From NCBI GenBank assembly GCA_963576725.1, contig OY755241.1:76494701-76558700 (forward strand): 64,000 bases of DNA. Reading direction: 5' to 3'. Origin of the DNA: Azorinus chamasolen. Lineage: Eukaryota; Mollusca; Bivalvia; Cardiida; Solecurtidae. A program made the translations under genes and the position numbers. Below the pieces are notes generated by a model. The model made no database searches, was not told the origin of the DNA, and was given only the letters and a program-made list of their open reading frames with translations. Below, one piece after another: positions 1 to 10,689 of the stretch (position 1 is its first letter; every line of letters starts with the position of its first letter).

Positions 1-240
1 TTAGCGACCCCCTGGATTCAGCGACTCCCTCTCATATGCGACCGTGTTTCATCCCGCCCAACATATTTTCCTATAATTTTGGTCTGAATTAAGCGACTCC
101 CTGTGTTACGTGACAAGCGACCCTGATTTTGCGAACCAAACATAGGCTTCGGTCTGTATTAAACGACATTCAATTATCACAGTTTCTTTTGTTTGTTTAC
201 ATAGCGCGTCGGTTTTTCACACCATATTAATTAGGGAAAA
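1..240. repeat. Dispersed repeat with GCGACTCCCTGT-type motifs
   Basis: The phrase 'attaagcgactccctgt' and variants recur here (around 20, 90 and 155). A related phrase 'tattaagagactccctgtc' returns at 1097, and a 'tactgtattaagggacc' form fills 8340-8900. No coding potential is visible. This looks like the degenerate edge of an old dispersed repeat whose other end lies outside the window. Confidence 0.4.
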
Positions 241-585
241 CCCGGGGTTGTAATCACGCGTGAACTAGCTGGTTCCCGACTTCCGCTCTACAGATACATG
301 TACGCGAGCAGAATATTCGGGAAACCAGTCGTGTCAAACATGGCTACGTACGTCATATACCAAATTCGCCGGAGGAGATTTCGATCGACAAAACTGTTTA
401 AGAATGACAAACAACTTTTAAACAAGGCAACTAATTCGATCTGGTTTGCAATTATTACGGGCTCTTTAGTTCAGAACAGTCTTTATAAATATTAATCAGT
501 ATGTGCATAATACATGTCTCTATCAACATTACTCGAAAATATGCTTGGTAATCTGCACCTAGTTTATATTTATATCATTAAGTGT
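241..585. other. No supported feature
   Basis: A 65-codon open frame at 298-495 exists but shows no recognisable domain, splice context or composition bias. I treat it as chance. The rest is AT-rich spacer. Confidence 0.4.
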
Positions 586-835
586 TTAAACCTTTCCCTC
601 ATATAAACGTGTTTTCACGCATTTGCAAACAGAGTAGACCCAGATCAGACAGCTCCTAGAGGATCCGTCTGATCAGGATCTACTCTGTTTGCTAGTGGAA
701 TTTGAAAGATCTGCTTCTTTTCTTTCTAAAATGGCTACAATGTTCCACCTTCCATATTTCATTATAACTATTTTATCCATGAATATTCAGCAGGTATTGA
801 AATTTGTAATAAACATAGAACAGGGATAGGGTGAA
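586..835 (+). mobile_element. TTAA-type palindromic MITE, family PB1, near full length
   Basis: It begins at TTAA (586-589) with 'cctttccctcatataaac' and reaches 'aacagggatagggt' at about 833. Its centre is a palindrome reading gcaaacagagtagaccc...ggatctactctgtttgc (about 629-691). The right half contains 'ccatgaatattcagcaggt'. A second copy of the same length and order lies at 37911-38160. The TTAA edge with CCCTTTCCC-like termini suggests a piggyBac-type non-autonomous element; that assignment is inference. No coding capacity. Confidence 0.65.
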
Positions 836-1083
836 TTTAGTGCGTGCACTTATATGTGTATTATATTTGTACATTGTATCGTACATGCACTAATGTTCTG
901 GTAAGTGAATAATTTATTAATTTATTAAACTTTTAAATTAGCGTTTATTTGTGATAATAAATGTTGTATAAATGTATTAAATAATAGATACATAATTATA
1001 TTGTATTAGACTGGATTAGTACACAGTTTAATTTTTCCCTTAGGTAGATCTCTTACATGTACATGTGGTTTCGGTATACGTCA

Positions 1084-1190
1084 TGTATTATATCCTAGGT
1101 CTGTATTAAGAGACTCCCTGTCATATGTGACCTTTTTCATGAAGTCCCTTGGAAGGTCACATATGACAGTCTTGACTGTATATATACCTT
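1084..1190. repeat. Small inverted repeat
   Basis: 'gtcatatgtgacctt' near 1109 is matched by 'aaggtcacatatgac' near 1153, giving a short hairpin with a ~30-nt loop. It is preceded by the 'tattaagagactccctg' phrase shared with position 1-240. The flanks 836-1083 and 1191-1327 hold no other feature that I can support. Confidence 0.45.
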
Positions 1191-1327
1191 GCAGGAGCCA
1201 TGACAAAAGGGTCTACACTGCTTGTGGGATAAATTCAGAAGACAAGGATAATGACAATAAACATATCATCTACAACAACATTATTTGAAAGTGAGATCAG
1301 GGGTAAAGTAAATGCAAGTGACACATG

Positions 1328-2847
1328 AAACAAGAGGGCCAAGATGGCCCTTAATCGCTCACCTGATTACCATAGATTTAAGATTTTTGCAGGGTAGCCC
1401 ATGGGTAGGGTCAATATTGACCTTAGGGACAATATATGAACAATGTTGATAGTGGATTATCAGCAGTGGATCATGAGCAGTGGTTCTGCAGAACAAGATT
1501 TTCAAAGATTTAGTATATTGATTTTATCAAGACAATGATTCTGACCAATGAGTGAGTGAGTTGGGTTTTACGTCCGACCAACAGTATTTCAGTTATTTGC
1601 AGACTGTACCCGCATGAGACAAGTTATAGTGCTGCCTCACTGGAATACCCCTGCCGCAGGTACATGGCAAGGGCACCCCACCCAGTCACATTATCCTGAC
1701 ACCGGGCCGACCAGTCCTAGAACTACACCTTTTAATGTCGAGCGTAGACAAGGGAGCTACTAGTACCAACTTTTATCGACTTTTGGTCTGTCGCGGCCGG
1801 GGATCGAACCCACGACCTTCCGTACCACAGGCGGACGCTCTACCACTGAGCCACGCGGCCGGTCTGACCAATGAAGATTGGGCTAAAAATGTGCTCTCTC
1901 AAGTAATTTTTCTAAGATTTGACCTAGTGACCTACTTTTTATTCCCACCCAACCCATGATCACACTCAACCTTGATATCACCAAGAGCAAGTTTGAGGAA
2001 GACTGGGCTAAAAAATGTGGCCACTGGAGTGTAAACTAGATTTCTCTAAGATATGACCCAATGACCTACTTTTTGACCTCACATAACCCACTTTCAAACT
2101 TGTCCAAAATTTTATTAGGACAATCATTCTGACCAATTTTCATGAAGATTTGGCTATAAATGTGACCTCTAGAGTGTTCACAAGGCTTTCGTACTACTTG
2201 ACCTAGTGACCTAGTTTTTAACCCCACATAATCCACTTTCAAACTCATTTGAGATTTTATCAAGACAATCACTATGACTAAGTTTCATGAAGATTGGACT
2301 AAAATTGTGATCACTAGAGTGTTCACAAGGTTTTTCTACTGTTTGACCTAGTGACCTAGTTTTTAACTCCACTTGACCCACTTTCAAACTCATCCGAGAT
2401 TTTATCATGAAATTCATTCTGACCTAGTTTCATGAAGATTGGACTAAAATTGTGACCACTAGAGTGTTCACAAGGTTTTTCTACTGTTTGACCTAGTGAC
2501 CTAGTTTTTTTCTCCACTTGACCCATTTTTCAAACTCCTCCGAGATTTTATCAAGGCAATCATTCTGACCAAGTTTCATGAAAATTGGGCTAAAAATGTG
2601 ACCTGTAGAAGGTTCACAAGGTTTTCCTACTATTTGACCTAGTGACCTAGTTTTTAACCCGACTTGACCCACTTTCGAACTCGTCCGAGATTTTATCAAG
2701 ACATTCAATCTGACCAAGTTTCATGAAGATTAGACTACAATTGTGACCACTAGAGTGTTCACAAGCAAATTGTTGACGACACGACGGACGACGGACATTC
2801 AAGTCTCCCAAAAGCTCACCCTGAGCTTTGCTCAGGTGAGCTAAAAA
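1328..2847 (+). mobile_element. Hairpin-ended minisatellite-core element, type A (copy A1)
   Basis: The 5' end reads acaagagggccaagatggccc, a short hairpin, followed by 'gctcacctg' (1357-1365). The 3' end has a short acgacggacgacgg tract, then a hairpin closing with 'caggtgagc' (2833-2841) and ctaaaaa. The 5' key and 3' arm are reverse complements. The core is a ~146-bp tandem repeat; 'gacctagtgacctag' recurs at about 2200, 2346, 2491 and 2637. A SINE interrupts the first unit (1552-1862). Open frames inside are products of the periodicity. No transposase. Structure resembles pearl/HINE-like non-autonomous elements described in molluscs; that is inference. Confidence 0.8.
1552..1862 (-). mobile_element. 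tRNA-derived SINE with 12-bp target duplication
   Basis: Read on the minus strand it starts with a tRNA-like head: A box 'gtggctcagtggtagagcg' and B box 'gggttcgatcccc', within roughly 1862-1790. A ~230-bp body follows, and it ends in an actcactcactca tail. The 12-bp duplication 'tctgaccaatga' occurs at 1540-1551 and 1863-1874, which fixes both ends and shows insertion into a unit of the type A core. The body may belong to a known bivalve SINE family, but I cannot name it safely. Confidence 0.85.
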
Positions 2848-2879
2848 TTCAACCAGACATTTAACGCTTTCCACCATGA

Positions 2880-3240
2880 ATATTCATGTAAGAAATTATG
2901 ACGTCCACAACTCTAGCATCAATATTTATGAGTTATTCCCCTTTTTCCTATTTTTTGTCTGGACAATAACACTTTATCTACTGGTTCAATTGATTTCAAA
3001 CCACCTATATTGAACAAGCATGATAAGGGGAAGTGTCATGTACAAGGGTCATAACTCTAGCATCAATATTTTTGGAGCTATTCCCCTTTTTCATATTTTC
3101 TTGTCCGGACAATAACTCTTTATCTCCTAGTTCAATTGATTTGAAACTTCACATATGGAACAAGCATGATGAGAGGAAGTGTCATGCACAAGGGTCATAA
3201 CTATGGCATCATTATATTTGGAGTTATTCCCCTTTTTTAT
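2880..3240. repeat. Minisatellite remnant (about 150-bp unit)
   Basis: About two and a half units repeat 'gggtcataactctagcatcaatattt' in parts, with 'gagttattcccctttttc' and 'tccggacaataactctttatct'. The same unit reappears at 35450-35625, where it ends in a type E hairpin on the minus strand. This block is therefore probably the body of an element without visible ends, cut on the right by LINE sequence. Confidence 0.6.
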
Positions 3241-3805
3241 ATTGTTTTCCTTATCATCTTTACGAATACCATTCAGGTTTGTCATGTATATTCCGTTGTC
3301 AACTATACAATAGGTACAACATTAACTTGTTCTCCCTTGTTCTTATTTTCAGTCGTCCGCTCCCTACCCTCTATTCTCGTATTATTGACTTTATATCCTC
3401 ATAGTATGGAGGGTGGCAATTGGCATACACTATTTTAAGGGCCGTGTGTGTATTTGGGCGAATATTTCTGAAGATGTATTTTTACTATGGCGTACATTCA
3501 TTAACAGTGTACTATCTATTGTACTAAACATTTGCAACTTGGTAATAAAATCATATAATTCGTATTATTCGTGCCTTGTTGCGTATGAATCGTGTTACTC
3601 AGCCTTCCGCAATACCGCTACAAGTTCTTATACAGATAATCTTCATACTTTTCATCCACTTTTCACAATATTGGAATATATGCATTATGCATCGATTGAG
3701 CTACTAATTTTACTAGCTGGAGATGTTCATACAAACCCAGGACCCAATGAAGAAACAAACGGCTGCTTTTCTATATTGCATCAGAACATAAGAAGTATTA
3801 GAAAC
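3241..3805 (+). pseudogene. LINE (non-LTR retrotransposon) ORF2 5' part with 2A-like motif
   Basis: The frame open from 3413 to 3805 encodes a hydrophobic N-terminal stretch that ends in LLILLAGDVHTNPGP, followed by the start of an endonuclease domain (FSILHQNIRSIRN). The DVxxNPGP pattern is the ribosome-skipping 2A signature known from several invertebrate LINEs; here the usual Glu is His, so activity is uncertain. The frame is cut after residue 131 by the insertion at 3806 and resumes at 5367. The 5' boundary near 3241 is placed where the minisatellite remnant stops. CR1/L2-like membership is my inference. Confidence 0.7.
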
Positions 3806-5366
3806 TAGAACTATCACTAAAGGTGATGAATACCCCCACACGGCAGCCTTGATTGCAAATCCAAGTTTTGAACATGTAACAGGACTAAATAACAAAAATA
3901 CCCAAAGTTCAAATAGAGAAAATTCTGTAATTTATGCCAATTATCAAGTGAATCAGGTTGAAATTGAAGGAGGAGTTCAAAGTACTAGATTTTGCCTGCC
4001 AATTTCAAGGCCAAATGTCAAGGTCAAGGTCACAGAGACCTGAAATTTGTGTCTTGCACATCTACTACTCCTGAGAAACATTTATGCCAAGTATCAAGTT
4101 AATCAGGTTGAAAGTGAAGGAGGAGTTCAAAGTACAAGATTTTGCCTGCCAATTTTAAGACCAATTTCAAGGCCAAAGGTCAAGGTCACAGAGATTTTAA
4201 ATTTCTGTCTTGCACATCTACTACTCCTGAGTAACATTTATGCCAAGTATCAAGCGAATCAGGTTGAAAGTGAAGGAGGAGTTCAAAGTACAAGATTTTG
4301 CCTGCCAATTTTAAGACCAATTTCAAGGCCAAAGGTCAAGGTCAAGGTCACAGAGACCTGAAATTTGTGTCTTGCACATATACTACTCCTGAGTAACATT
4401 TATGCCAAGTATCAAGTGAATCAGGTTGAACTTGAAGGAGGAGTCCAAAGTACAAGCTTTTGCCTGTCAATTTCAAGACCAATTTCAAGGCCAAAGGTCA
4501 AGGTCAAGGTCACAGAGACCTGAAATTTGTGTCTTGCACATCTACTACTCCTGATTAACAATTATGCCAAGTATCAAGTGAATCAGGTTGAATGTGAAGG
4601 AGGAGTTCAAAGTACAAGCTTTTGCCTGCCAATTTCAAGACCAATTTCAAGGCCAAAGGTCAAGGTCAAGGTCACAGAGACATGAAATTTGTGTCTTGCA
4701 CATCTATTACTCCTGAGTAACATTTATGCCAAGTATCAAGTGAATCAGGTTGAAATTGAAGGAGGAGTTCAAAGTACAAGATTTTGCCTGCCAATATCAT
4801 GACCAATTTCAAGTCCAAAGGTCAAGGTCAAGGTCGCAGAGACCTGAAATTTGTGTCTTGCACATCTACTACTCCTGAGTAACATTTATGCCAAGTATCA
4901 AATGAATCGGGTTGAAAGTGAAGGAGGAGTTCAAAGTACAAGATTTTGCCTGTCAATTTCAAGACCAATTTCAAGTCCAAAGGTCAAGGTCAAGGTCACA
5001 GAGACCTGAAATTTGTGTCTTGCACATCTACTACTCCTGATTAACAATTATGCCAAGTATCAAGTGAATCAGGTTGAATGTGAAGGAGGAGTTCAAAGTA
5101 CAAGCTTTTGCCTGCCAATTTCAAGACCAATTTCAAGGCCAAAGGTCAAGGTCAAGGTCACAGAGACCTGAAATTTGTGTCTTGCACATCTACTACTCCT
5201 GATTAACAATTATGCCAAGTGTCAAGTGAATCGGGTTGAAACTGAAGGAGGAGTTCGCCGTACAAGATTTTGCAGACAGACCGACCGACCGCCCGACCGA
5301 CCGCCCGACCGACCGACAGGCTGATTCCAGTATACCCCCCTCAAACTCTGTTTGTGGGGGTATAAT
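3806..5366 (+). mobile_element. Hairpin-ended minisatellite-core element, type B (copy B1)
   Basis: It starts tagaactatcactaaaggtg, with key 'atacccccaca' at 3830-3840. It ends with (gaccgacc)n, then 'tgtgggggtat' (5353-5363) and aat. The key and arm are exact reverse complements. The core is about eight ~161-bp units marked by 'aggtcaaggtcacagagacc' and 'catctactactcctga'. Removing 3806-5366 restores a continuous LINE reading frame (...RSIRN then KLDYVKYHF...) with no duplicated bases. This both fixes the ends and argues for insertion without a target-site duplication, as in Helitron-like elements. Confidence 0.85.
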
Positions 5367-5750
5367 AAATTAGACTATGTTAAATATCACTTCCTTGACT
5401 TTGATATTGTGTGCTTTACGGAAACCCATTTATCTCAAGACTACGTGGGTACACAGTTAAAACTTGATGGACTCGATCATATGTTTCGAAAAGACAACAC
5501 TTCACATTCCGGCGGTACCCTCGTATTTTGTAATTCAGGGTTGCAGCCAAACGTCTTTCGAATCTTGAAATAATTTTACCAGAGTCTCTATGTATAAAAA
5601 TAAAAGATCACAATACTAACTTCATCATAGCCACAATTTATAGACCACCGAATTCACCTTCTGACTTTTGGCAGAGGTGCGATTTACTTATCGAGCAGGC
5701 TTTAGACATATCAAGTAATGTTATACTTATCGGAGATATTAATGAGGTCA
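5367..5750 (+). pseudogene. LINE endonuclease domain, continuation
   Basis: The first part (to 5573) encodes KLDYVKYHFLDFDIVCFTET, the substrate-binding/catalytic ET segment of an apurinic-type endonuclease, then SHSGGTLVFC-like sequence. After a frameshift near 5570 the next parts read as a YRPPNSP-type strand and an IIGDIN-type strand (about 5640-5747), typical of the same fold. Homology stops at about 5747, where unrelated sequence begins. The RT domain is absent, so this copy is dead. Confidence 0.7.
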
Positions 5751-5922
5751 TGGTGCCTCAAAGTTAGTTGGGCATTATGTAGGTAATAATCAGTAGCACT
5801 ATAAAACGCATCCAATGAACAATTCCGTAAATTACAGTAATCAAGAATGACTTTTTTCGATGAAAAATTATGTGTGAGTAAATTACTTCACGAATATAAA
5901 CCCTTCATTCCACGTGCCTGTT

Positions 5923-6600
5923 TATGCCAATGCAAATATAGTAGACCCAGATCAAACGTATTGAAACAAATTTATAAACATAGTAGATCCAGATCAGAGA
6001 GCTTCTGTTGTAGCTCCCTGATCAGGTTCTTGTCGATTTGCTTATGAAATAATATACCGGTAGGTCTGGTTGTACAATTACTGCCATATAGCCTGTGCTC
6101 ATATATCATTAACCCTCCATGAAATAATTTTTTCTTACACAAATATTCATAAAAAAGATCTAAAGGTTTTTTTCTTCACAATGTTAACTTTTCAAATGGA
6201 TCATTGGCTCTGACAGATCAATTAGGATTAGATCTACAAAATTTCATAAGCAAACAGAGCAGAACCTGATCAGACAGCTCTTACAGGAACTGTCCGATCT
6301 GGATCTACTCTATTTGCAAACACGCGTGAAGCCGTTTATATAAGAAGAGAATGATTGGGAAATTGATTAAAAGCAAATTAGGTGTCTCCTGCCAACAGTG
6401 CTAAATCGTGTTTATTAATCATTTTTTCTCTTAAGAATATTTATTAAAGATTTCATGACCTCATGAATATTCATTACAGGGATTACAGAGACGCTAGACA
6501 ACCCTGATCGAATCTAAAGAAATAAGTCTACGGATTAAGCAATTAGAGCAGATTCTGATCAGACAGTTCCTGCGTGATTTGGGTTAACGCTGTTAACAAA
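5923..6600. repeat. Cluster of PB1 palindromic MITE fragments
   Basis: Three degraded pieces of the PB1 palindrome lie here: 5935-6050 (tagtagatccagatcagaga ... gatttgcttatgaaat), 6232-6330 in the opposite order (cataagcaaacagagcag ... tactctatttgcaaacac), and 6543-6585 (gcagattctgatcagacag). The middle piece keeps most of both arms. No coding sequence is present. Confidence 0.6.
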
Positions 6601-7340
6601 ACGTTTGTATAGAAAAAATTTCCACGAAGAAAAAGCCCATTAACCTACAGAATGTAGCATATCCTTTTTTATAATTGTAGACCCAAGTCATCGACTGCAC
6701 TATTTTCTCTAGTATAAATTTCACTGAAAACAGCCATCGAGACAAAATGTAAGCTGACCCAATATAAATCACATCACGTTTTCTTGAACTTCTCGTCTTT
6801 TGGTAATTTAAATAATCCTATTTAGTCTCTGTCGGATTAGGAGCTACACCCATAGGCAGGGATATACACATATGCAGCACAAATTACCATTTTAGCACTC
6901 AAAACGAAGCAGAAGTACATTACCTGCGATTCTTTTCTATATGATATCTAGTTCGACATTTATAACGAATGTTCACAAGTGACGTCATCACAAGGGAGAT
7001 AAGCGAGCGACCAAAATCAGCCAGTGCTTACTTATCGATGATATATGACAGCTGCTATGTGCGATATGACTGTATTTTTTGGTGTTTTCGAAACTACGTC
7101 GTACAAGGTACCCATTTGTCAAATATTTACGAAAAAGTGTCCTGCCTATTTACTTGACCTTTAAGCATACATGTATGTATTTATCAGTATGTGCCTATTC
7201 CTCAGGGACACACATTCTATCACCTATGCTTCAATCTGGTCTCATCATGGGTTACTGTATTAAGGGACCACATGCATTGCTGTTGTAATTTAATAATTCA
7301 CAAACAGGCTATTCTTATTATTTGACACATACTTTATATT
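6600..7340. other. Largely unannotated spacer
   Basis: No gene or clear repeat is visible. A palindromic CRE-like TGACGTCA occurs near 6980 within 'gtgacgtcatcac'. From about 7185 the 'ctcagggacacacattctatcacc' phrase of the 60-bp repeat at 8290-9010 begins to appear. Confidence 0.3.
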
Positions 7341-7377
7341 ATAAATTACATTTTACATTTGATTATTATACACTTAC

Positions 7378-7576
7378 CCTTACTTGTATTGGTAGAGTCA
7401 TTATTGCAAGGTTTAGTCCGACTAATTTTTGGCTTTTCGTTCGTTGGAATGGTGTGAAATCTTGCCTCTCCTTTACATCGTAATTTATGCTCGTAGGGAG
7501 TCGTACCTTGTGGTTTCACACGCACTCTTTTATGGCCAATTAAATTGAGTAGGGCAGAACCTGTTGGGAATGCCAT
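7378..7576 (-). CDS. Candidate first coding exon, unknown protein
   Basis: On the minus strand a pyrimidine-rich acceptor (cttttccag at about 7582-7590) is followed within eight bases by ATG (7576-7574). An open stretch of about 66 codons beginning MAFPTGSALLNLIGHKR follows, ending at a good donor (AAGG|GTAAGTG) with the exon edge at 7378. The protein is basic and rich in Lys, Arg, Thr and Pro, with no domain I recognise. I found no convincing partner exon. It could be part of a host gene or a captured exon. Coding status rests only on the splice sites and open frame. Confidence 0.35.
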
Positions 7577-7839
7577 TACAACTGGAAAAGAAAAGGTAAA
7601 CAAATTTTGTGTAAACAGTGAAATGTACAATGCATGATATTGGTTACATAGTATATGACAAAAACAATGTGAAGACAATATTTTTCTTGTCTCAACATTA
7701 GTCACTGTAAAAAGAGACAACATGCATTATAAGCACTTATGCTACACAGTACACATTGGGTCTTATCATACTCGTAAGTCAATATATAAAGGGATGACAC
7801 ATATCACTAGATTAGTCATTGTGGAAAAAGTGTTAGGTG

Positions 7840-8205
7840 TGACAGGCTGGGAACAGGTACTGGGTGAAAGACAGTAAGCGGTTCGGATAGCTCAGTGGTT
7901 AGAGCACTCGCCTTGTAAGTGAGGGGTCCCGGGTTCGATCCCCGGTCTGGATGCACGTTTTTCACCAGTCCTGATACAGTTGGCACCCAACTTGAAATTC
8001 AGACCCTGTGCATGCCCATGATTTCTGCTGCAGATTCGGCGAGAATTGCAGGGAAAAAGGGAGAGTAGTGTGACAGGCCGGGTACAGGTACTGGGTGAAA
8101 GACAGTTAGCGGTTCGATAGTTCAGTGGTTAGAGCACTCGCCTTGTAAGTGAGGGGTCCCGGGTTCGATCCCTAGCCTGGCTGCATGTTTTTCACCAGTC
8201 CTGTT
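7840..8205 (+). mobile_element. tRNA-headed SINE-like tandem dimer
   Basis: Two tRNA-like heads lie at 7882-7954 and 8112-8184, each with A box 'tagytcagtggttagagca' and B box 'gggttcgatcc', and each centred on 'cttgtaa' (anticodon position TGT). The preceding segment 'gacaggc.gggtacaggtac' is repeated at 7847 and 8080, so the unit is about 233 bp. Each head is followed by 'gtttttcaccagtcctg'. The acceptor-stem ends do not pair well, so these are not functional tRNA genes. Confidence 0.7.
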
Positions 8206-8224
8206 ACACAGGTGGCAAAATGTC

Positions 8225-9010
8225 TGGAAACCATCATTACTCACTGTATAAAGAGACCATCTGCACCCAATTATTTGTGTCTCATTATAAGTCACTGTAT
8301 TAACTATTAATGGAACAAACACATTCAATCACCTATATATGCTTCACTCTGGACTCATCATAGGACTAAGGTTACTGTATTAAGGGACAACACACATTCT
8401 ATCACCTACTCTTCACTCTGGTCTCATCATAGGTTACTGTATTAAGAGACAAAACACATTCTATCACCTACCCTTCACTCTGGTCTCATCATAGGTTACT
8501 GTATTAAGGGACCACACACATTCTATCACCCACGCTTCACTCTGGTCTCATCATAGGTCACTGTATTTGGGGACCACTCCCATTCCAGTGATTCTTTTAC
8601 AATTGTTCTTGAACTAGTCCTTGGGACTCGATAAACTGCAAATATGTGAGTCCCCAAATGGAAAGAATGAGTCCAAATATTCTATGAAAATACATTAAAG
8701 CACCCTGTCAAAGGACTAGGTATTTGTAAAACTCTGGTCTCATCATGTATTAAGGGACCACACACGCATTCTATCACCTATGATTCACTCTGATCTCATC
8801 ATAGGTTGCTGTATTAAGGGACCACATACATTGAGTGATTCTATCACCTATTCTACACTCTGGTCGTATCATAGATCATAGATTACTGTATTAAGGGACC
8901 AAACACACCTATGCTTCATTCTGGTGTTATCATATTCACTGTATAAAGCGAACATTTGCATCAAATCACTCTGGTTTCATTATAAGTCACTGTATAAATA
9001 GACAACATGT
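8225..9010. repeat. Minisatellite, about 60-65 bp unit
   Basis: Units containing 'attctatcacctatgcttc', 'actctggtctcatcatagg' and 'tactgtattaagggacca' repeat about ten times with decay. Partial units also appear at about 7190-7290 and 7690-7800. A ~110-bp non-repeat stretch (8585-8735) interrupts the array. Confidence 0.7.
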
Positions 9011-9298
9011 AGACATATGCCATTACCTGATACTGTTCAGTTCTTTTCTGTTCTTGTATTTTCCGCGTCGTATCGAGGCACTCCCTATCATTTATTATTC
9101 TTCTGCTTCTGCTTCGATAATGCAGGGCCAATTCGCCAGTTACGGCGTAGAGCACCGGGAATAGTATTATTTATTATTTGGAGACAATCATACATGTTAT
9201 AGCCTGGGTCCCCACGGTACCGGTGTTCTTAACAAACTCTGCCAATGAACAAAAATTTTTTTTAACTTACTTGAATAAAATGCAGCAGATTCTATAGA

Positions 9299-10310
9299 GA
9301 ATAATAGGTTAGTGCCGTAGATGGGACGCTTTATCCGACGAGGGGAGAAAACGTTGAGGCGAGGCTTGCCGAGCCTCAACTGTTTTCTCTCCGAGTCGGA
9401 TAAAGGCGTCCCATCTACGACACTAACCTATTATTCGATTTATCCAGTCAATATAGTTAAATGTCTTTTTTATAGACTAATAACACTCTTGAAATAAGTT
9501 ACATTGAAAATGCAGTTTTTCGATCAACGGATCCCTCCCTTTTCACTTCCATTTAGACGTAAATAGATCTAATGAGCTACCGCAGAGGAATATAGTTTCG
9601 ATACTTGTATTACTAGAAGGGAAACGTGGTTGAATTTGAAAAATAAGATGATTTGAATCGAGGGTCGATAAGTTATTTAAAACAGACATGATCTATATTC
9701 TTTGGTCAAATTCGAGTTACGTAGTCTCGGTTTCTATTTTTAGATTCTACCTAACGTCACTCAGAAATCGATGGAACTGAACAGGCTATATTTAGGTTTA
9801 TGACTATCACCGCCCCTGTAAGAGTTTATCAATCAAATAATCATGAGAGTGAAAAGAAAACATTTACTATTTATTTGTCAATCTTTGCTTCCAGGTTTGA
9901 TTTTATCAAAAACGGGTTTTACCAGCGGTGGATTAAATTAATAAAAGTGATAAATCAACATCATTTTGTATGTGGCCTCAGTGGCGTAATCGGTAAGGGC
10001 GACGTCTCTAGAGAGATTAGAATTTGTTTTTGTAGGATCAGGCGCGGGTTCGAATCCAGCTGTAGCCAATTATTTTTATTTTTTCTCATTTGAATAATTC
10101 TTCTGGTGACCAAATAGATCTGTTAGATCTATTCCATCAACATGTTTATGAATGTTTACAGAAAACTAAAATAGTTCCATGGTTATAGAATCATTACGCT
10201 TATCTACTAACCTAATAAACCTTCCACTACCGGAAGTAACCAAATAAACCTAAGTTTATTTGCACCCCCTTTATTATGTCACTAGAGAAGCCTGGTGACT
10301 GGATAAAATC
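9299..10310. mobile_element. Foldback element FB1: palindrome head plus TIR-bounded body
   Basis: A ~138-bp imperfect palindrome spans 9299-9436 (arms gaataataggttagtgccg / cgacactaacctattattc). Immediately after it, 'gatttatccagtca' (9437-9450) is matched in inverse by 'tgactggataaaatc' (10297-10310). The ~860-bp body contains a tRNA-like segment and restriction-like runs such as 'tagatcta'. The same architecture recurs at 41179-42082 and 49587-50133. No coding sequence is visible. Confidence 0.6.
9973..10068 (+). other. tRNA-like segment or pseudogene inside FB1
   Basis: 'tggcgtaatcggtaaggg' resembles an A box, 'gcgggttcgaatccagc' a T arm with a B box, and ggcctca...tgtagcc could form a mismatched acceptor stem. 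The region between is too long and irregular for a clean cloverleaf unless it has a long variable arm. It is more likely a tRNA-derived relic or Pol III promoter than a working tRNA gene. Confidence 0.35.
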
Positions 10311-10481
10311 CTTTCCTCGTCTCTTATTTTCTTATGGAGGCCGTTTATATCCGTCTGCTGTTGTGAGAGCACTGCTGGAATGATCTCCCTTGTTTTTGTG
10401 TATCAAGTGATCTGTATGAGACCAGGGTCACATAGCCTTTTTTCGATAGTAAAAATACCCCGGAATATGGTACGTAAACTT

Positions 10482-10683
10482 GGTATTAATGGAACGTAAA
10501 TATCATGTTCTATTGATAACTATCTGTAAGTAATACTGACATACCTTAAGTAAGTATAAAATTGGTCATTTTACACTCTAAGATGTTTGGATCAATCAGA
10601 CGCTTGATCGCATGACAAGTTAAAGTAACACCATATTCAACCGGTAGAAAATCACACAACATCTAGCCTGATCATAGCATAAC
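10482..10683. repeat. Direct repeat R, copy 1 (left of the Gypsy relic)
   Basis: The segment runs from 'gaacgtaaatatcatgttc' to 'acatctagcctgatcatag'. A second copy in the same orientation is split across 15857-15909 and 17141-17245. Direct repeats flanking a retroelement relic could be LTRs, but the right copy abuts the middle of RT. A dispersed repeat is equally possible. Confidence 0.55.
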
Positions 10684-10689
10684 CCTCTC

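Noticed and set aside
298..495. 65-codon frame as a gene
   Set aside because: Very short, no recognisable motif and no supporting signal.
7882..8184. Two functional tRNA genes (TGT anticodon position)
   Set aside because: Acceptor stems do not pair and both sit in a repeated SINE-like unit; treated as tRNA-derived elements.
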